From Sanguinoderma infundibulare (Eukaryota > Basidiomycota > Agaricomycetes > Polyporales > Polyporaceae): a stretch of 64,000 bases of DNA. A program made the translations under genes and the position numbers. Each line of letters starts with the position of its first letter. Position 1 is the stretch's first letter. The stretch covers positions 3,472,001-3,536,000 of the forward strand of contig JAVLRN010000003.1 in NCBI GenBank assembly GCA_032821775.1. Reading direction: 5' to 3'. Of this stretch, positions 1 to 12,627 are shown in pieces. The notes beneath the pieces were generated by a model. The model had not been told where the DNA came from and did not search any database. It was given only the letters and a program-made list of their open reading frames with translations.

Positions 1-865
1 GTACCAAACCGCCGTCCTGCGTGACGACTTGGAGGCTGCCGCTGAGATCCTCCCGTCAATACCGAAGGAGCACCGGAACAAGATCGCGACCTTCCTCGAA
101 GCACGAGGCCTCAAGGAGCTCGCGTTGGAGGTGACGACTGACGCGGACCAGAAGTTCGAGCTTTCCCTTCAGCTCGACGATCTCGATGCGGCCGTCGAGA
201 TTGCGCGGACGGTACCGGAACTCGAAGCAGAGACGAAATGGAAGGCGATTGGCGACCGCGCACTCGCCGTGTGGCGATTCGACCTCGCACGCGAGAGCTT
301 CGAGAAGGCAGGCGACTTGAGTGCACTGATGTTGCTCCTTCTAGCCACGGGGGACCGGGACGGGTTGGCGAAACTCGCCGCGCGAGCAGGTACGTCGGTT
401 GGAGCACCGTATCTAAATGATGTTGACGTCGGGCTTTCACGGCAGAGGAGAAGGGCCAGAACAACCTCGCGTTTGCCACCCTGCTGCAGTTGGGTGACCC
501 CAAACCGTGCGTTGATCTGTTGATCAAGACGCACCGAGCACCGGAGGCGGCGATGTTCGCGCGCACGTACGCGCCATCGAAGGTCCCGGAGGCGGTGCAG
601 GCGTGGCAGACGGACCTCCACGCGAAAAACCGCGCCAAGCTCGCGGACGCCGTCGCTGACCCGACCGCCCACGCCGAGTCGTTCGAGGAGGGCTGGGAGG
701 AGGCGTTGCAGCGGGAGGCTAGCGCGCCGGCGCCTGGTGCATCGCTTGTGAATGGGGGTTCTGAATCAGGTACGTCGTCGTTCGCGTGTCGTATGGGGAC
801 GCCGCTCACGCTTGCGCGGCGGATATATAGGGACCGGTGCATCGGAGGATGCTGAGGAATCGTAG
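1..865 (+). CDS. SEC27: Coatomer subunit beta' (beta'-COP), C-terminal part
   Basis: This is the 3' end of a gene that starts before the window. It encodes the alpha-helical C-terminal solenoid of beta'-COP, the WD40/TPR-like subunit of the COPI coat that drives Golgi-to-ER retrograde transport. The visible protein has family-typical stretches such as LQLDDLDAAVEIA, KWKAIGDRAL and APSKVPEAVQAW. Three exons can be joined: 1-389, 446-769 and 831-865. The introns are 390-445 and 770-830, both GT-AG. The last exon adds a short acidic tail ending EDAEES before the TAG at 863-865. The N-terminal WD40 propellers lie outside the window. Identity rests on sequence recognition only but is strong. Confidence 0.9.
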
Positions 866-1445
866 ACACCCGTAACCTGAATCACCCGCTGTATGGAGTT
901 TGTTTGATGTACTGCCCTGCCGCCCCCTTTACTGTCCGAGTCGCATCATGATGGAACGTGGTAACGCAGCGCCTTGTCACGCTGATTATTGCCTATAAGC
1001 TGGGGTGCAATTTCTGTCCAGTCGAAGATACTTGTGAACTATCGGCATACGTGCACCTTCGACTTGATCTGCGATTACTCCGTTCCTCTCGTCATCTAGA
1101 AGGAGGAACTTCAAAGCGAACAACGGTCCGCTGTCCTGCATTTCTCTCACCATCAAGGTCCCGCTCAACATCTACACGAAGCACAAGCGCAAGGGCGTAA
1201 TGTCCTTGGTGTGACAGCATAAGTAGCTGAGGCCAGGACAAAAATAATAACCGTAGGATGACGAAGAAAAGAGCGAGAATAGAATTAATAGGCTCCTCGG
1301 CCTGGCATGGCCGCGTAACATGCGTGACGCGTGACGGCTCCCACACGGCGGCGAGGCTGCCTTCGCCGACGACGCCCGCGTTTCTCTCCACCTTCCTCAT
1401 CGTCTGGGGCGGCGCCCACGCCCATTCTCCTCTTCTTCATAGGCC
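866..1445. other. Intergenic region, beta'-COP to chitin synthase
   Basis: This stretch holds the 3' flank of the beta'-COP gene and the promoter and leader of the chitin synthase. The bases just before the ATG at 1446 are rich in C and T, as in many basidiomycete core promoters. I see no convincing coding exon or RNA gene. Confidence 0.6.
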
Positions 1446-4400
1446 ATGGCCGCCGCACTTGCCTCCCAGGCCGTCAGCTCTGGCGACCTCACCGACCTCG
1501 TTTCCTCCTCTTCGTCCGCGACGGTTTACCCCTCTGACGACACTATCCTATCTGTTCTCCAAGCTCGCTTTCGTGCAGATCAGCCATACACTACAGTCGG
1601 CGCATCTAACCTCATTGTCGTTAATCCCTACAAGACTCTTGCTAATGTCAACGACGTCAGCGCAAAGGAGTACGAGGAGCGATGTTACAAGGACACCAGC
1701 TTCCCCCTCCCCGGCACGGCTAGCCTGCCGCCTCACCTCTACGATCTTGCTGCGCGGGTTTACCTCCTTATGAGGAGAAGGACAGAGTCTCAAGCCATCG
1801 TTTTTCGGTGAGTAGTATATCTCGTTCCATTCCAAGGCGTTGGGCGAACCTGCGGACATAGAGGAATCACGGCCTCCGGGAAGAGTGCCAGCTCCCAGCT
1901 GGTGGTCAACCAGATTCTCCGGCTTTCGACACATTCCAAGAAGGAAGCCAAGCTCGCCGACCAGATCAAGTCGCTCTCAACACTCCTTGACTCCTTTGGC
2001 AACGCCAAGACGCTCGTTAACCCAAACGCCTCCCGCCACGGCCGCTACCTCGAGCTGCACTTCAACGACCGCGGACGCATTCAGGCCGCAAAGGTTCTCA
2101 CGTACGGCCTCGACAAGTCCCGCCTCTCACGCCTCTCCTTCGAAGAACGGACCTACCACGTTTTCTACCAGTTCCTCGCAGGCGCCACCCCCGACGAGCG
2201 CGACCGCTATGCCCTCGAGGACGTGTCAGACTATGCCCTCCTCGCTTCGTCAGGCTGCTACCGTCTCCCCGCTGGCCCGTTTAGCGACGATGGGATCGCG
2301 ATGGACGAGCTCCGTGCCGCAATGAAGATCCTCGGCTTCAAGCCCAAGCATTTGTCGGCTATTTTCGGCCTCCTGGTCGCGATTCTCCTCCTTGGGAATC
2401 TGCAGTTCGGGGAAGCCGATGCCCGTGACGTGTCGGCCTACGTCGCGAACGCACCCGTGCTCGACCAGGTTGCACGCCTGCTCGGCGTCCCTTCCGAGGA
2501 GCTGAGCGAGGTGCTCACGAACAAGACGAGCTACGTGCGCAAGGAGCTCTACACAGTCATGATGAATGCGCAGCAGAGCGGGGCTCAGCGCGACCAACTC
2601 GCGAAGGACCTCTACTCCATTCTCTTTGCATTTGTGACCGAGACCGCGAACCACAAGATTGCTCCTTCCGCACAAGACCCCCCTCCCTCCACCCAGATCC
2701 TCCTCTTCGACCAGCCCGGCTTCCAGACCAAGGGCCTGACACAGTCCGCCTCCGTCTACTTTGGCGGTCCTGCCCCTCTCATCGGCTCCCAGAACCAGTC
2801 CGGCTTCGAGGAGTTCTCCATCAACTTCTCCAACGAGCTCATGCACTCATACATCCTTCGGAACTCCTTCGAGGACTCGGTGGGGTACAACAGCGAGCTC
2901 GCCGGCGACGGCGTCACCCTTCCGGCGATTTCCATCATGGACAATTCCGGATGCGTCGAGCTCTTGCGAGGCGCACAGCTTAGTGAGCGCGCTCACAGGA
3001 AACCCGGAGGAATGCTTGGCGTCATGAACAAGGCATGCTCGTCGTTCAAGTCCGGCAAGGCCGGTGACAAGAAGGAGGAGGAGCTGCTGCAGGACCTTGT
3101 GTCCAAGTTCGGCGTTCATACGTCCTTCGTCGCGCCTGGAAGCGCCGAGGCTCCGGACGCGAAGACGTTCGGTATCAACCACTTCTCCGGGAGTGTCGCG
3201 TACGACGCGCGGGGCTTCATCGAAAAGGACACCGACATCCTCGATTGCGCCTTCGTATCCCTCCTCCGCAATTCTTCTGACCCTTTCATTGCGAAACTCA
3301 TGGCCGGGCCGAGTCTTGCGACGGAGCGCCACTCGAAGGACGAGAGCATCATCGTTCAGGCACAGGTCTCCTCGCGACCACTCCGTTCCCCCACAACCGT
3401 GGTTTCCCGCGACGGCGCGGCTGTTGCCTCCGGCGAGGAGCATGCTCGTCTTGACCCTTCCAAGGTTTACCCGGTCTCGACCCAGATTAACTACACGCTT
3501 TCTGAGATCATGTGGAACCTCGACCGCGCCCACCTTTGGACGGTGTCGTGCATCCGTCCGAACGACTCGGGCACTGCCAACTCGTTCGACAAGCGCCGTG
3601 TCAAGGCCCAAATCCGCGCGCTGCTTCTCCCCGATCTCGTGTCGCGCAAGAAGCAAGATTTCATCGTTGACTTCGAGCAGGCCGCCTTCTGCGACCGCTT
3701 TGTGCCTACAATCCAGGGCTCCGAAGCGGAGCGGATACGACAATGCGCTTCGGCGAACGGATGGAAGGAGGGCGAGGACTACGTGGTCGGTCATCGTATG
3801 ATCTGGCTCACGTATGGTGCATGGAAGGTCGTGGAGGACGTGCTTCGGGCTTCGGAGAAGGATTCGAGGCGGGCTGGCACGGAAGCTGGAGATGACGAGA
3901 GCGTGCTGCCGGATGACGCGACGGAGTATACCCACCAGGAGTCGCTTACGCCTGGTGCCTACTACGGCGAGAGCGAGGACAACCTCCTGTTGAACCGTTC
4001 TGCCCCGCAGACCGCAAGATACCTGGACAGTGGATACCCCAACCACCCCATGACGCCCACTACCCACGAGGCCCCAGCTTACAGCGACGGTGGCGAGGGC
4101 TGGAGCTCGGAGTGGGACAAGAAGCGTGACCCCGACGCTCCAGATCCCGCTGCTTCGAAGGAGAGTGGCCTCGTTGCGAAGGCCCCGCAAACTGTTGAGG
4201 AGGTTCCAACCAGCACATCACGCCGCAATTGGCTCATTATCGTCTGGCTGACGACGTGGTGGATCCCGTCGTTCATGCTGAGCAAGGTCGGCCGGATGAA
4301 GCGCCCTGATATCCAGCTGGCGTGGAGGGAGAAGGTGACGATCTTCTGGCTCATCTTCCTGTTCAACGCGATCGTCATCTTCTACATCGTCGAGTTCGGC

Positions 4401-7400
4401 CGACTTCTCTGCCCTGACGCTGACAAGGCGTGGGCTCTCACCGAGGTCAACCAACACACCGGCGATAGCGACTATTGGGTGGCCATCCAAGGCTCCGTCT
4501 ATGACGTTTCGAGTTGGATTCACGGTCAACACTCTGATGTCCAGAACCTGAAGAGTAACACCGCCGACCTGCTCGATGCCCTTGCCGGACAGGATTTGAC
4601 GGAGTACTTCCCGCCCCCGATTCCATTGGCTTGCCAGGGCCTTACGTCGAACGACCAACTCCAGCTCACCCCTGCCAACTTCTCAAATTCCGTCCCGCAG
4701 GCATCCCACAAGTCTGGACCGATATTCGGCGTACAGAACTCGAAGCTTGCGCAGTCAGACTGGTACACAACGATCTTCCTCCCGAAGATCCGACAGTTCA
4801 GGAAGGGGCCTTTGGTTTACGACACCAAGACGCTCCAGGGTCAGGCGAGCGACGCGAACAGTCAGAGGTACGTTGTTCTTACGTTGTTTGCGTGATGCAA
4901 AGGCTCACGACCGAGTTGCCAGGTTCTGGGCCGTCTACGACAACTCCGTCTACGACCTATCGGATTACATCAACTCGGCGTCGCTTGACAGTGGTGACTT
5001 CAACTTCCTGAACAGCGACCTCGTGTCGGCTTTCCAGCAGCAGCCCGGGCAGGACATCACGAAACAGGTCAACCAGATTCTCAACACCCTCGATTCTACG
5101 ACGAGGGCGCAGAACCTCAACTGTATGAGCAACTTGTTCTTCGTCGGCAAGCCCGACTTCCGCAAGGACGCTCGGTGTCAGGTCCAGAACATCATACTGC
5201 TAGTCATCTCGATCATCCTGATGGTGTCGATAGGTGTCAAGTGTGAGTCTTCTGCTGGTTGGTGTCCGAGTCGGATGATAAACTAATTCTTCCTTACAGT
5301 CTTGGCCGCCCTCCAGCTGACGCCGAAGAGAAATCCGGAGATGTTGGACAAGTTCGTGCTGTGCCAAGTGCCATGTTATACTGAGGGCGAGGAGTCTTTG
5401 CGTCGTACGATCGACTCCCTCGCGGCGTTGAAATACGACGACAAGCGTAAGTTGATCTTCATCATCTGCGACGGTAACATCATCGGTACCGGCAACGACC
5501 GCACCACGCCTCGCATCGTCCTCGATATCCTTGGGGTCGACCCGAAGTTGGATCCAGAGCCGCTCCTGTACAAGGCCATCGGCGAAGGCTCCAAGCAGCT
5601 CAACTATGGCAAGGTCTACTCTGGTCTGTACGAGTTCGAGGGCCACGTCGTGCCGTACATCGTTGTCGTCAAGGTCGGAAAGCCCACGGAGCGGACGAAG
5701 CCCGGTAACCGCGGGAAGCGTGACAGTCAGATCCTCGTCATGCAGTACCTCAACCGCGTGCACTTCGACGCGCCGATGGCGCCTCTCGAGTTGGAGATCT
5801 ACCACCAGATGCGGAATGTGATTGGTATCGACCCGGCGTTTTACGAGTACATCTTCACTGTCGATGCCGATACCGTGAGTGCCATTACTTCCTCTCTGAG
5901 CAAGGCGATTCGTATTGATCGTTATGCGTAGACCGTCACTCCCGACTCTGTGAACAGATTGGTTGCGTGTGCGTCGGACGATTCCAGCATTATCGGTATC
6001 TGCGGTGAGACGAAGGTCGACAACGAGGATGGCTCTTGGTGGACAATGATTCAGGTACGTTTGTCTATAATGAATATTTGATCGCCCTAACGATGCTGTC
6101 TACAGGTCTACGAGTACTACATCTCTCACCATTTGTCAAAGGCGTTCGAGAGCTTGTTCGGCTCGGTAACGTGTTTGCCCGGATGTTTCTCGATGTACCG
6201 AATCCGTACCGCGGACAAGGGTCGCCCGATCATCATCTCGAACCGTGTCATCGAGGAGTACGCGGAGCCGCTTGTCGACACCCTACACAAGAAGAACTTG
6301 TTCTCGCTCGGTGAAGATCGTTACCTCACGACACTGTTGCTCAAACACTTCCCCACGTTCAGGACCAAGTTCACCCCGGACGCCCTCGCTCACACAATTG
6401 CTCCCGAGTCTTGGCGCGTGCTGTTCTCGCAGCGTCGTCGGTGGATCAACTCGACGGTGCACAATCTGTGCGAGCTCGTCTTCCTCCCGGAACTTTTCGG
6501 CTTCTGCTGCTTCTCGATGCGGTTCTTCGTCTTCATCGATTTGCTCGGCACACTCATCCTGCCGTCCACGGTCGTGTACCTTGTCTACCTCATTGTCGTC
6601 GTCTCCATCGGCCAGGCCGCGCTCCCTCTTATCTCCATCATCATGCTGGCAGCGGTATATGGTCTGCAGGCCGTTATCTTCCTGCTGAAGCGCGAGTTCA
6701 TGCTCATCGGTTGGATGGTTGTTTATCTTCTTTCGTGAGTGACTTGGGTCCTCTAGTCCCTTATGGATCCTAACACGTCGTTGCAGGTACCCGGTGTACA
6801 GTTTCTTCCTTCCCATCTACGCCTTCTGGTGCATGGACGACTTCTCCTGGGGTAACACTCGTCTGGTCATCGGCGAGGGCAATAACAAGAAGGTCATCAT
6901 GAACGACGACGAGAAGTATGACGATTCCATGATTCCTCTCAAGAAGTTCAGCGGTACGTTGCGTGGAGACACGTAGTCGGCTTCGCTGCTCATATGTTGC
7001 CTACAGAGTACGAGGCTGAGGCTTGGGAGACTGGCTCGCGTCATTCCGACGAGACTGGCTACCACAGTAAGGCTCCTTCCGGCAACAGGTCGCGCGGTCC
7101 TGGTTCGAGGGCTCACTCTCCTCGACCGAGCTTCCAGCAGTCACAGGCTGGCGACTACTACCGAGACACGAACGTCACGAACCCGCAGGGCTCAACGTAC
7201 CACCCTAACGGCTCCCATAGCAACCTCTCGCATTACGGCGGCGCGCCATCACAGTTCGGCGGCGCACCATCACAGTTTGGGGGCGCACCATCGCAGTTCG
7301 GCTTGCCGTCACTCCCCTACATGCCTTTTGGTGGCTCCGTCCATGGCTCTGAATATGGCGGCGCGATGGCTATGCCAGCGGCCATGGGATACCAGCATAC

Positions 7401-7835
7401 GGGCAGCGGCTACGGCATGATGCCGAACGCTCCCCGGAACACCGTCATGACGAGCATGAACATGTTCAGCGGCGACGGTTCAGGGTCACAAGGCGGCTTC
7501 GCACCACCGATGGCGCCTGGCATGCAACAGCGGCCAATGTCGACGTTCTCGCTTGCGACGACCGTGAACCCGTTCGCGGCTGGCCCGAGCAACAGCGTTG
7601 ACCCGACTGACGAGGAGCTCGTTACAGCTCTGAGAGCGTACCTGAGCACACAAGATCTCATGTCTGTTACGAAAAAGTGAGCTTCGCCCTTGTCTCCGTG
7701 AGATTTCGGCCTCTGACTGGCGTTCGCCACAGGACTGCACGAGACGCGATCCAGCAGAGGTTCCCGAAGGCGGACTTGTCGGGGAAGAAGCAGTTCCTGA
7801 ACGAGACGATCGACAAGATCCTCTCTCAGTCATAG
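1446..7835 (+). CDS. Chitin synthase with N-terminal myosin-like motor domain (class V type)
   Basis: This enzyme polymerises UDP-GlcNAc into chitin at the plasma membrane. Nine exons join in frame to 1984 codons: 1446-1807, 1862-4867, 4923-5242, 5300-5874, 5932-6054, 6106-6734, 6787-6953, 7007-7676 and 7733-7835. Domains in order are a myosin-like motor (about residues 20-790) with P-loop GITASGKS at 122-129; two membrane helices (about 911-930 and 948-966); a cytochrome-b5-like segment (about 975-1030); and the chitin synthase domain. The catalytic domain shows DAD near 1416, EDRYL near 1531 and QRRRW near 1571, followed by several membrane helices. A Gly/Ser-rich linker and a DEK_C domain (about 1925-1984) end the protein. 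The motor P-loop departs from the myosin consensus GESGAGKT. This architecture is known from filamentous-fungal class V enzymes. The start is the first ATG giving the full motor N-terminus. Confidence 0.95.
7231..7302 (+). repeat. Three tandem 21-nt units in chitin synthase exon 8
   Basis: Three near-identical 21-nt copies encode consecutive GGAPSQF units in the disordered linker between the last membrane helices and the DEK_C domain. The unit is a multiple of three, so copy-number change would keep the frame. Confidence 0.85.
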
Positions 7836-8698
7836 ACAGTTCAGTTCGTTAGACGGCAGTGTGCGCATGCGTACGTGCTTAGGTGTTCGTGTTCGTTCGT
7901 TCGTACTCTTGGATCCGGATGTATATGTGGTGCTGTTGTGGACGACTCGTGCGGACCTATCGCTCTCTCTCTCTCGCCATCCATCATTGACTCATTGACA
8001 TTGGACTTTATACTCCATGATCACTACCACTAGCTATCCTTGATATCTCTCTCGTTGCATCGTACGGACTCGGTACTCAGATCCCAGAACCCACGCCACG
8101 CCCCACGTTCACCATCAGTCATTATAAGTAGCAATTGTAGTAGTCCTTGGACCTATCTAGTTCGTACTATCCGATGCATGCCGATCTCGATGCTGTGCGA
8201 GCGCTCGCAGAAGCTCAAATTGCAAGACAGCAACCACCACCATCAAACCTCGCACCTTCTTCCTGACGAAGTCTGCCCACCCCCAGTGCTTCTGTGCATG
8301 GGTGAATAAATTGTCGTGGAGTGGAGTAGGTTGATGAATCAAGATGTGTCCCGGGGTACCCCGCGGCCAGTGCTGCAAGGTTCATCCACACCACTTCAGG
8401 TGACCGCGCGCCGGGATGCCGAAAATCTCAAACCCTGCAAAGGCGCGTCCTTTGAATTTTCAGCGTTTGCTACAGTCCACAGCCTGATATCGAACCCTAA
8501 GAACCTGTGTACTGACAGATGGATCGAGCATGCTTGCCGTGATTGAACAACGTTGAATCAGTGTTCCATCTACGATGACTGCGTACGAAAATTCCCAACT
8601 TCCCGTGACACCGTCGACGTCTCAGAAGTTCCGAGGGGAGGAGCGGCGTACATATAAGCAGCTAGTACTCCTCTTCATACCACGCAGTATCTGCGACC
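7836..8698. other. Intergenic region after chitin synthase
   Basis: This region holds the chitin synthase 3' flank, with CT repeats near 7970 and GTTC repeats near 7895, and the promoter of the next locus. I see no supported coding sequence. Confidence 0.55.
8652..8658 (+). promoter_or_regulatory. TATA-like box before DUF6534-like locus
   Basis: An ATATAAG motif lies about 45 nt before the ATG at 8699. The spacing is compatible with a short-leader TATA promoter. The second DUF6534 locus at 51677 also has a TATA-like box. Confidence 0.45.
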
Positions 8699-9240
8699 AT
8701 GGCCAGTTCCAGCCCTCCGTACGAGGTACCTGCACTTGATGAGTCCCTCGGAGCTTTCTTCCTGGGAGTATCCTTCGGATTAATGTGTGTGATGCTTTCA
8801 TCTCTGTCACACACTTTGCGATCTTGACACTACCTTGTGCGTTCAATCTGTAAGTTCAGGGTATATGGCATTGGCGTCCATCAGGTGTATGGATGCTTCC
8901 GACTGTATCCTACCGCCGATAGTCTCGTCCTCAAAGGAAGCATCTTGGTGGTGTCGTGAGCCTTGATATCGGTCTGCCACGGTTAAGGTGCTGATATTAG
9001 ATGGCAGTGTGGCCGACTCGCTTCATGCAGTTGACTGCATTTGGGTGTGGTGGGTTCTTTCAGATCTCTTTCGATTCGCGGCAGCGACGTCCTAATACCC
9101 TGTGCCCGTCCCTAAGCTATCGAACTACTCCGATGTTGCCAACATTACAAGACTCACTGGTGAACCATACAACGTTTCCACGGTAATTGCTGATTCGAGA
9201 TCGCCCCAGGTCTTCACAATTGTTTGTTCCAATCAACGTA
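8699..9240 (+). pseudogene. DUF6534-like multi-pass membrane protein, degenerate or truncated
   Basis: The pieces match the N-terminal half of the mushroom DUF6534 family, which are multi-helix membrane proteins of unknown function. They are MASSSPPYEVPALDESLGAF (start), YGIGVHQVYGCFRLYPTAD, SVADSLHAVDCIWVWWVL and LSNYSDVANITRL, in the expected order. One intron near 8782-8860 is plausible. Beyond that the pieces fall in different frames, and no clean GT-AG set joins them all. The C-terminal half (helix 5 onward and the conserved Asn-Ala-Arg segment) was not found downstream. I infer a decayed copy, but a working gene with unusual splice sites cannot be excluded. Confidence 0.55.
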
Positions 9241-9846
9241 AGTAGCGGCTCGTATCGACAATATCATCCGATCAACACTTTGGCTCGTCTTTGCCTCGAT
9301 GCCTTCCGCTGGATCCATGGCTGTCGGCACTGATGGGGTTGGCGATGAAGCCATGGGATGCGGCTCTCAGTTTGCTTGTTCGAATGGAAAACAGCTGCTG
9401 TGTACAGTCATCGTTTGCATGGACTTGTTTATTTCCCGTCAATGTTACGTCGGGCGACTGCAATTGCCCTTTAATATATTTTTGCCGCCCCATGGTTTAT
9501 TCTATCGAGAAAGGCAGAGTCTGATCCATCTCGAACATCGCGGGGTTAAACTTTAACTTATGAGACGTGGGTGCGAATCAGACGCCAACGGCGACCCCGG
9601 GCCGGGGCTGGGCGCTCAGCGGTGCGTCGGCGTGTGATATCGGGAATTATTGAGGTCAGGGTCGAGAGTGTTGTGCGAGCGGCGACTGGAACAACGTGGG
9701 TGGCTTTGGTACCAGTTACAGCGGCCTCGTCACCGCAGCATACCCCAGAGCGTATTCTCCAACCCCAACGGCTGCTCTCCCCATTACTGTGCCTTTTCTG
9801 GCCGCCTGAGGCCCCGCCACGCTAGCATATATGTTCTAGCCCGATC
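9241..9846. other. Region between the DUF6534 relic and TMEM135-like gene
   Basis: This stretch contains no recognisable exon. It may include the decayed 3' half of the DUF6534-like locus and the promoter of the TMEM135-like gene. Confidence 0.45.
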
Positions 9847-12230
9847 ATGGCGTCCTCGATACACACTCCGGATAGCCCGCCCAAGCTAGGCCGCACGCCC
9901 TCATACATTCACTTTACCCCTCGCCGCGCTATGGCCTCGTTCGAAAACTTGGTCGTCCTTGCAAACTATGAAGAACACTTGAGGGAGGCGCGTAAGGTTG
10001 TTTGGCGGAATCGGGGGGAGAAGCCGGTAGAGCTGGAGGATCTTGGAGAATGCGTGGAACATGCGTGTCGTGGTGGCCTTCGTACGTCGCTATCCCTGAT
10101 CCGCGACCGAGCAATGCGTCTAACTCAACGTTCCCGCCAGGCGCGGGCTCGCTCGCGTTCGCCATTCGTTCGGGAATCAGCTTCATCCTCCTGTTGACCA
10201 GAATCCGGAGGATACCCAAGTGAGTTGAGCTTTTGCGCGTGCTGAATTCGTATGGCGGTGACAAGCACGCCGCTGCCGTAAATCCCTGCCGTCTATACAC
10301 TCAACGCTATATCTCCCCAAGACGGTTTCGGCTGAGCTTGATACGCCATGCTCTATTTGGCGAAGATTCTTTTCGGTTCGCAGCCACACTTGGTGCGTGT
10401 ACCTGGTCGTTTTGTCCATTCGCCGTCCTGCCGGGTCCTGATGTCTATATGCTTCTATCATCATAGGTTCGTTTGTGGCGTTGTATAAGCTCATCCTCAA
10501 TGCTCTTCCCCTCGTTCTTCCCCAACCCCAGCCTGAAGAGAGCAATACCGAGACCGAGCGCTCCCTCTTCCGCCAATCCCTGAAGCGAAAAGTGGGCGAC
10601 TCGACGCACGACGATGGCGCGTTTGAGGAGGTTGAGCTGGCGATCCCGGACCGCACACGTTCTCCTCGACGAGCCAGGCTGTCTCTCAGTGCCCAGGCCC
10701 ATCAGATATGGGTGCGGAAACGGACGCGCCGGTGGTATTCTGCCTTTGCTGGATCGTTAGCGGGTGCCATAGCAATCCTGTTCGAGAAGAGGAGCAGACG
10801 AGTCGGCATTGCCCAGCAGATGTTTGTTCGGTACGTCGTTCGAGAGTCTCTTACGAATATATTCCACTTAACATCTTTCTTTAAGCGGACTACAGGGTTC
10901 GTTCAACGCCATGTCGGACAGGCATGGGTTCAAGATACCTCATGGGGACGTCTTAGTCTTCACACTATGGTGAGTATATGCGACTTGTCGTGTTAGCTAG
11001 TCCTGACGAAAAGCTTGCAGTTGTGGTCAGATAATGTACGCGTTCTTGATGCGCCCAGAAACATTACCGAATTCATATAATAGATGGTGAGTTGGACTAC
11101 TATTTGTATGAGATTCCCCATGCGAACTTCAGTGAAAGGATCCAAGTGGCATCCAAAGTACCAGAAGATGCCGTGCGCATCAATAAATCCCTCGTCCGAG
11201 AAGGTTGGTTCGACCCGGAGAACATGGAACATGTATTGGGCCACAAGGTTCATCTCAATCCTCCACTTCTGGTGTCATTGCGCTCAAGTGTTTCATTCAG
11301 GACATCACCAGCAAGAATTATGCCATCCTTTCCGACCGCATCGCGAAAGCGCGTCTTCCAGAGGGGCTCCGCTCCTTCGGCAGCCACGTCGTGCCATGCG
11401 CGGCGGTACACCCGGACCTCGACTCGTGCGTGACGGTGCAGTTCGCGCATTTCTGGGAGGTATTCCGGTGGATGGTGCCCATTTACGGGGCGCTGCACTT
11501 CATCCCCATGATGCTCTTCCGCCGCGACAGGTTCATGCGCGACCCGACCCGCATGCTCCTCCGCGCGGCGTGGGGCACCAGCCGGAGCTCAGCGTTCCTC
11601 GGGGTTTTCGTCGTCATCTACCAAGGTCCGTCTTTGTTCTCTCTTCTCCCTTTCTCTAAGTTGGGGACGCTGGGATTGATGCTGACTGTTGTCAAAGCGT
11701 ACTTCTGTGGAAAACACAATCTGTACGAGAAGCTCGTCCTCACGAAGGCACCCGGAGCGCGCTCCCTCCTCGCGTTCGTCGCGCGCCGGCTGCCGCCTGG
11801 GTGGGCGGAGATCCTCATCTCGAAGCAGTCGTTCTTTCTCGGCGGACTGCTCTCGGGCCTGTCGCTATTCGTAGAGGAGAAGCGGAGGCGGGAGGAGCTC
11901 GCGATGTACGTGCTGCCGAAAGGGATGGAGAGTGCATGGGTGATGGCGAGGGGGAAGGGGTGGGTGTTTGGGATGGGTCAGTATGGGGACGCGTTGTTGA
12001 CGGCGATCGGGATGGGTATGGTTATGGTGCGTGCTCTGGATTTACCCCCATAGTGATCGCTTGCTAAACCCACTGCGGCGTGTCGTTGGTAGAGTACGTA
12101 CCAGGTGAGAAACATGGCTGCTGGTTGTCGAGACTATTTCGCTGACGTACGTTGGATGCTGCAGAACGACCCGCAGCACCTCTCTGGGCTCGTCCGGAGG
12201 ATACTGTATCAGTTCGTGGGGCCCAACTAG
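9847..12230 (+). CDS. TMEM135-like multi-pass membrane protein
   Basis: This resembles fungal TMEM135 family proteins, which in animals are linked to peroxisomes and mitochondria; the fungal role is not established. The N-terminal hallmark is CVEHACRGGLR, followed after a splice by AGSLAFAIRSGISFILLL. Later exons carry RHALFGEDSFRFAATL, GSFVALYKLILNALPL, a charged loop, WYSAFAGSLAGAIAILF, GQIMYAFLMRPETLPNSY, and a C-terminal half with WEVFRWMVPIYGALHFIP and FLGGLLSGLSLFVEEKRR. The gene has about ten exons with short introns. One, at 12093-12104, is only 12 nt (Ser-Thr-Tyr-Gln). The last exon is 12165-12230. Start choice rests on the first ATG in the frame that leads into the family motif. Some internal junctions are approximate. 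Confidence 0.8.
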
Positions 12231-12585
12231 ACACGCACGGAAGTTGGACGGATGGGAGATGGGATAGTGTCATACACTGTTGTATTGGTGTCGTCGTTCG
12301 CAGTACTGTAAGCTAATACTAATGATTCCTGCAGGAGCTTTTGGAGTCCGGTATATCCAAGCAGAGGTCTTTCGACAAGACTACCGGATGACCATACTTA
12401 TCGTTCGGTTAGAAAAGCTCGGTGTAACGCAATGAGATGTATTCCCGCGTTAAGCTCGTATCGTCGATTGTCGGGTCGAGCTTGTCCGTTATTTTTCTGG
12501 CTATGTTCCGCCGAAAACCCGGGGCGGCTGGAGGGTGTGCTAGGCGCTCAATGACTTCATAGCGCTTGGCCGGTCACTTGCGCAT
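12231..12585. other. Intergenic region
   Basis: No coding sequence or RNA gene is supported here. It separates the TMEM135-like stop from the small Pro-rich protein gene. Confidence 0.5.
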
Positions 12586-12627
12586 TTGGGTTTCTTCAGC
12601 TTACCGTCCTACCATCATTCCACGCTC

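Noticed and set aside
8040..8310. Open frame of 89 codons on the plus strand
   Set aside because: It lies in the 3' flank of chitin synthase, has no family match and a non-coding composition.
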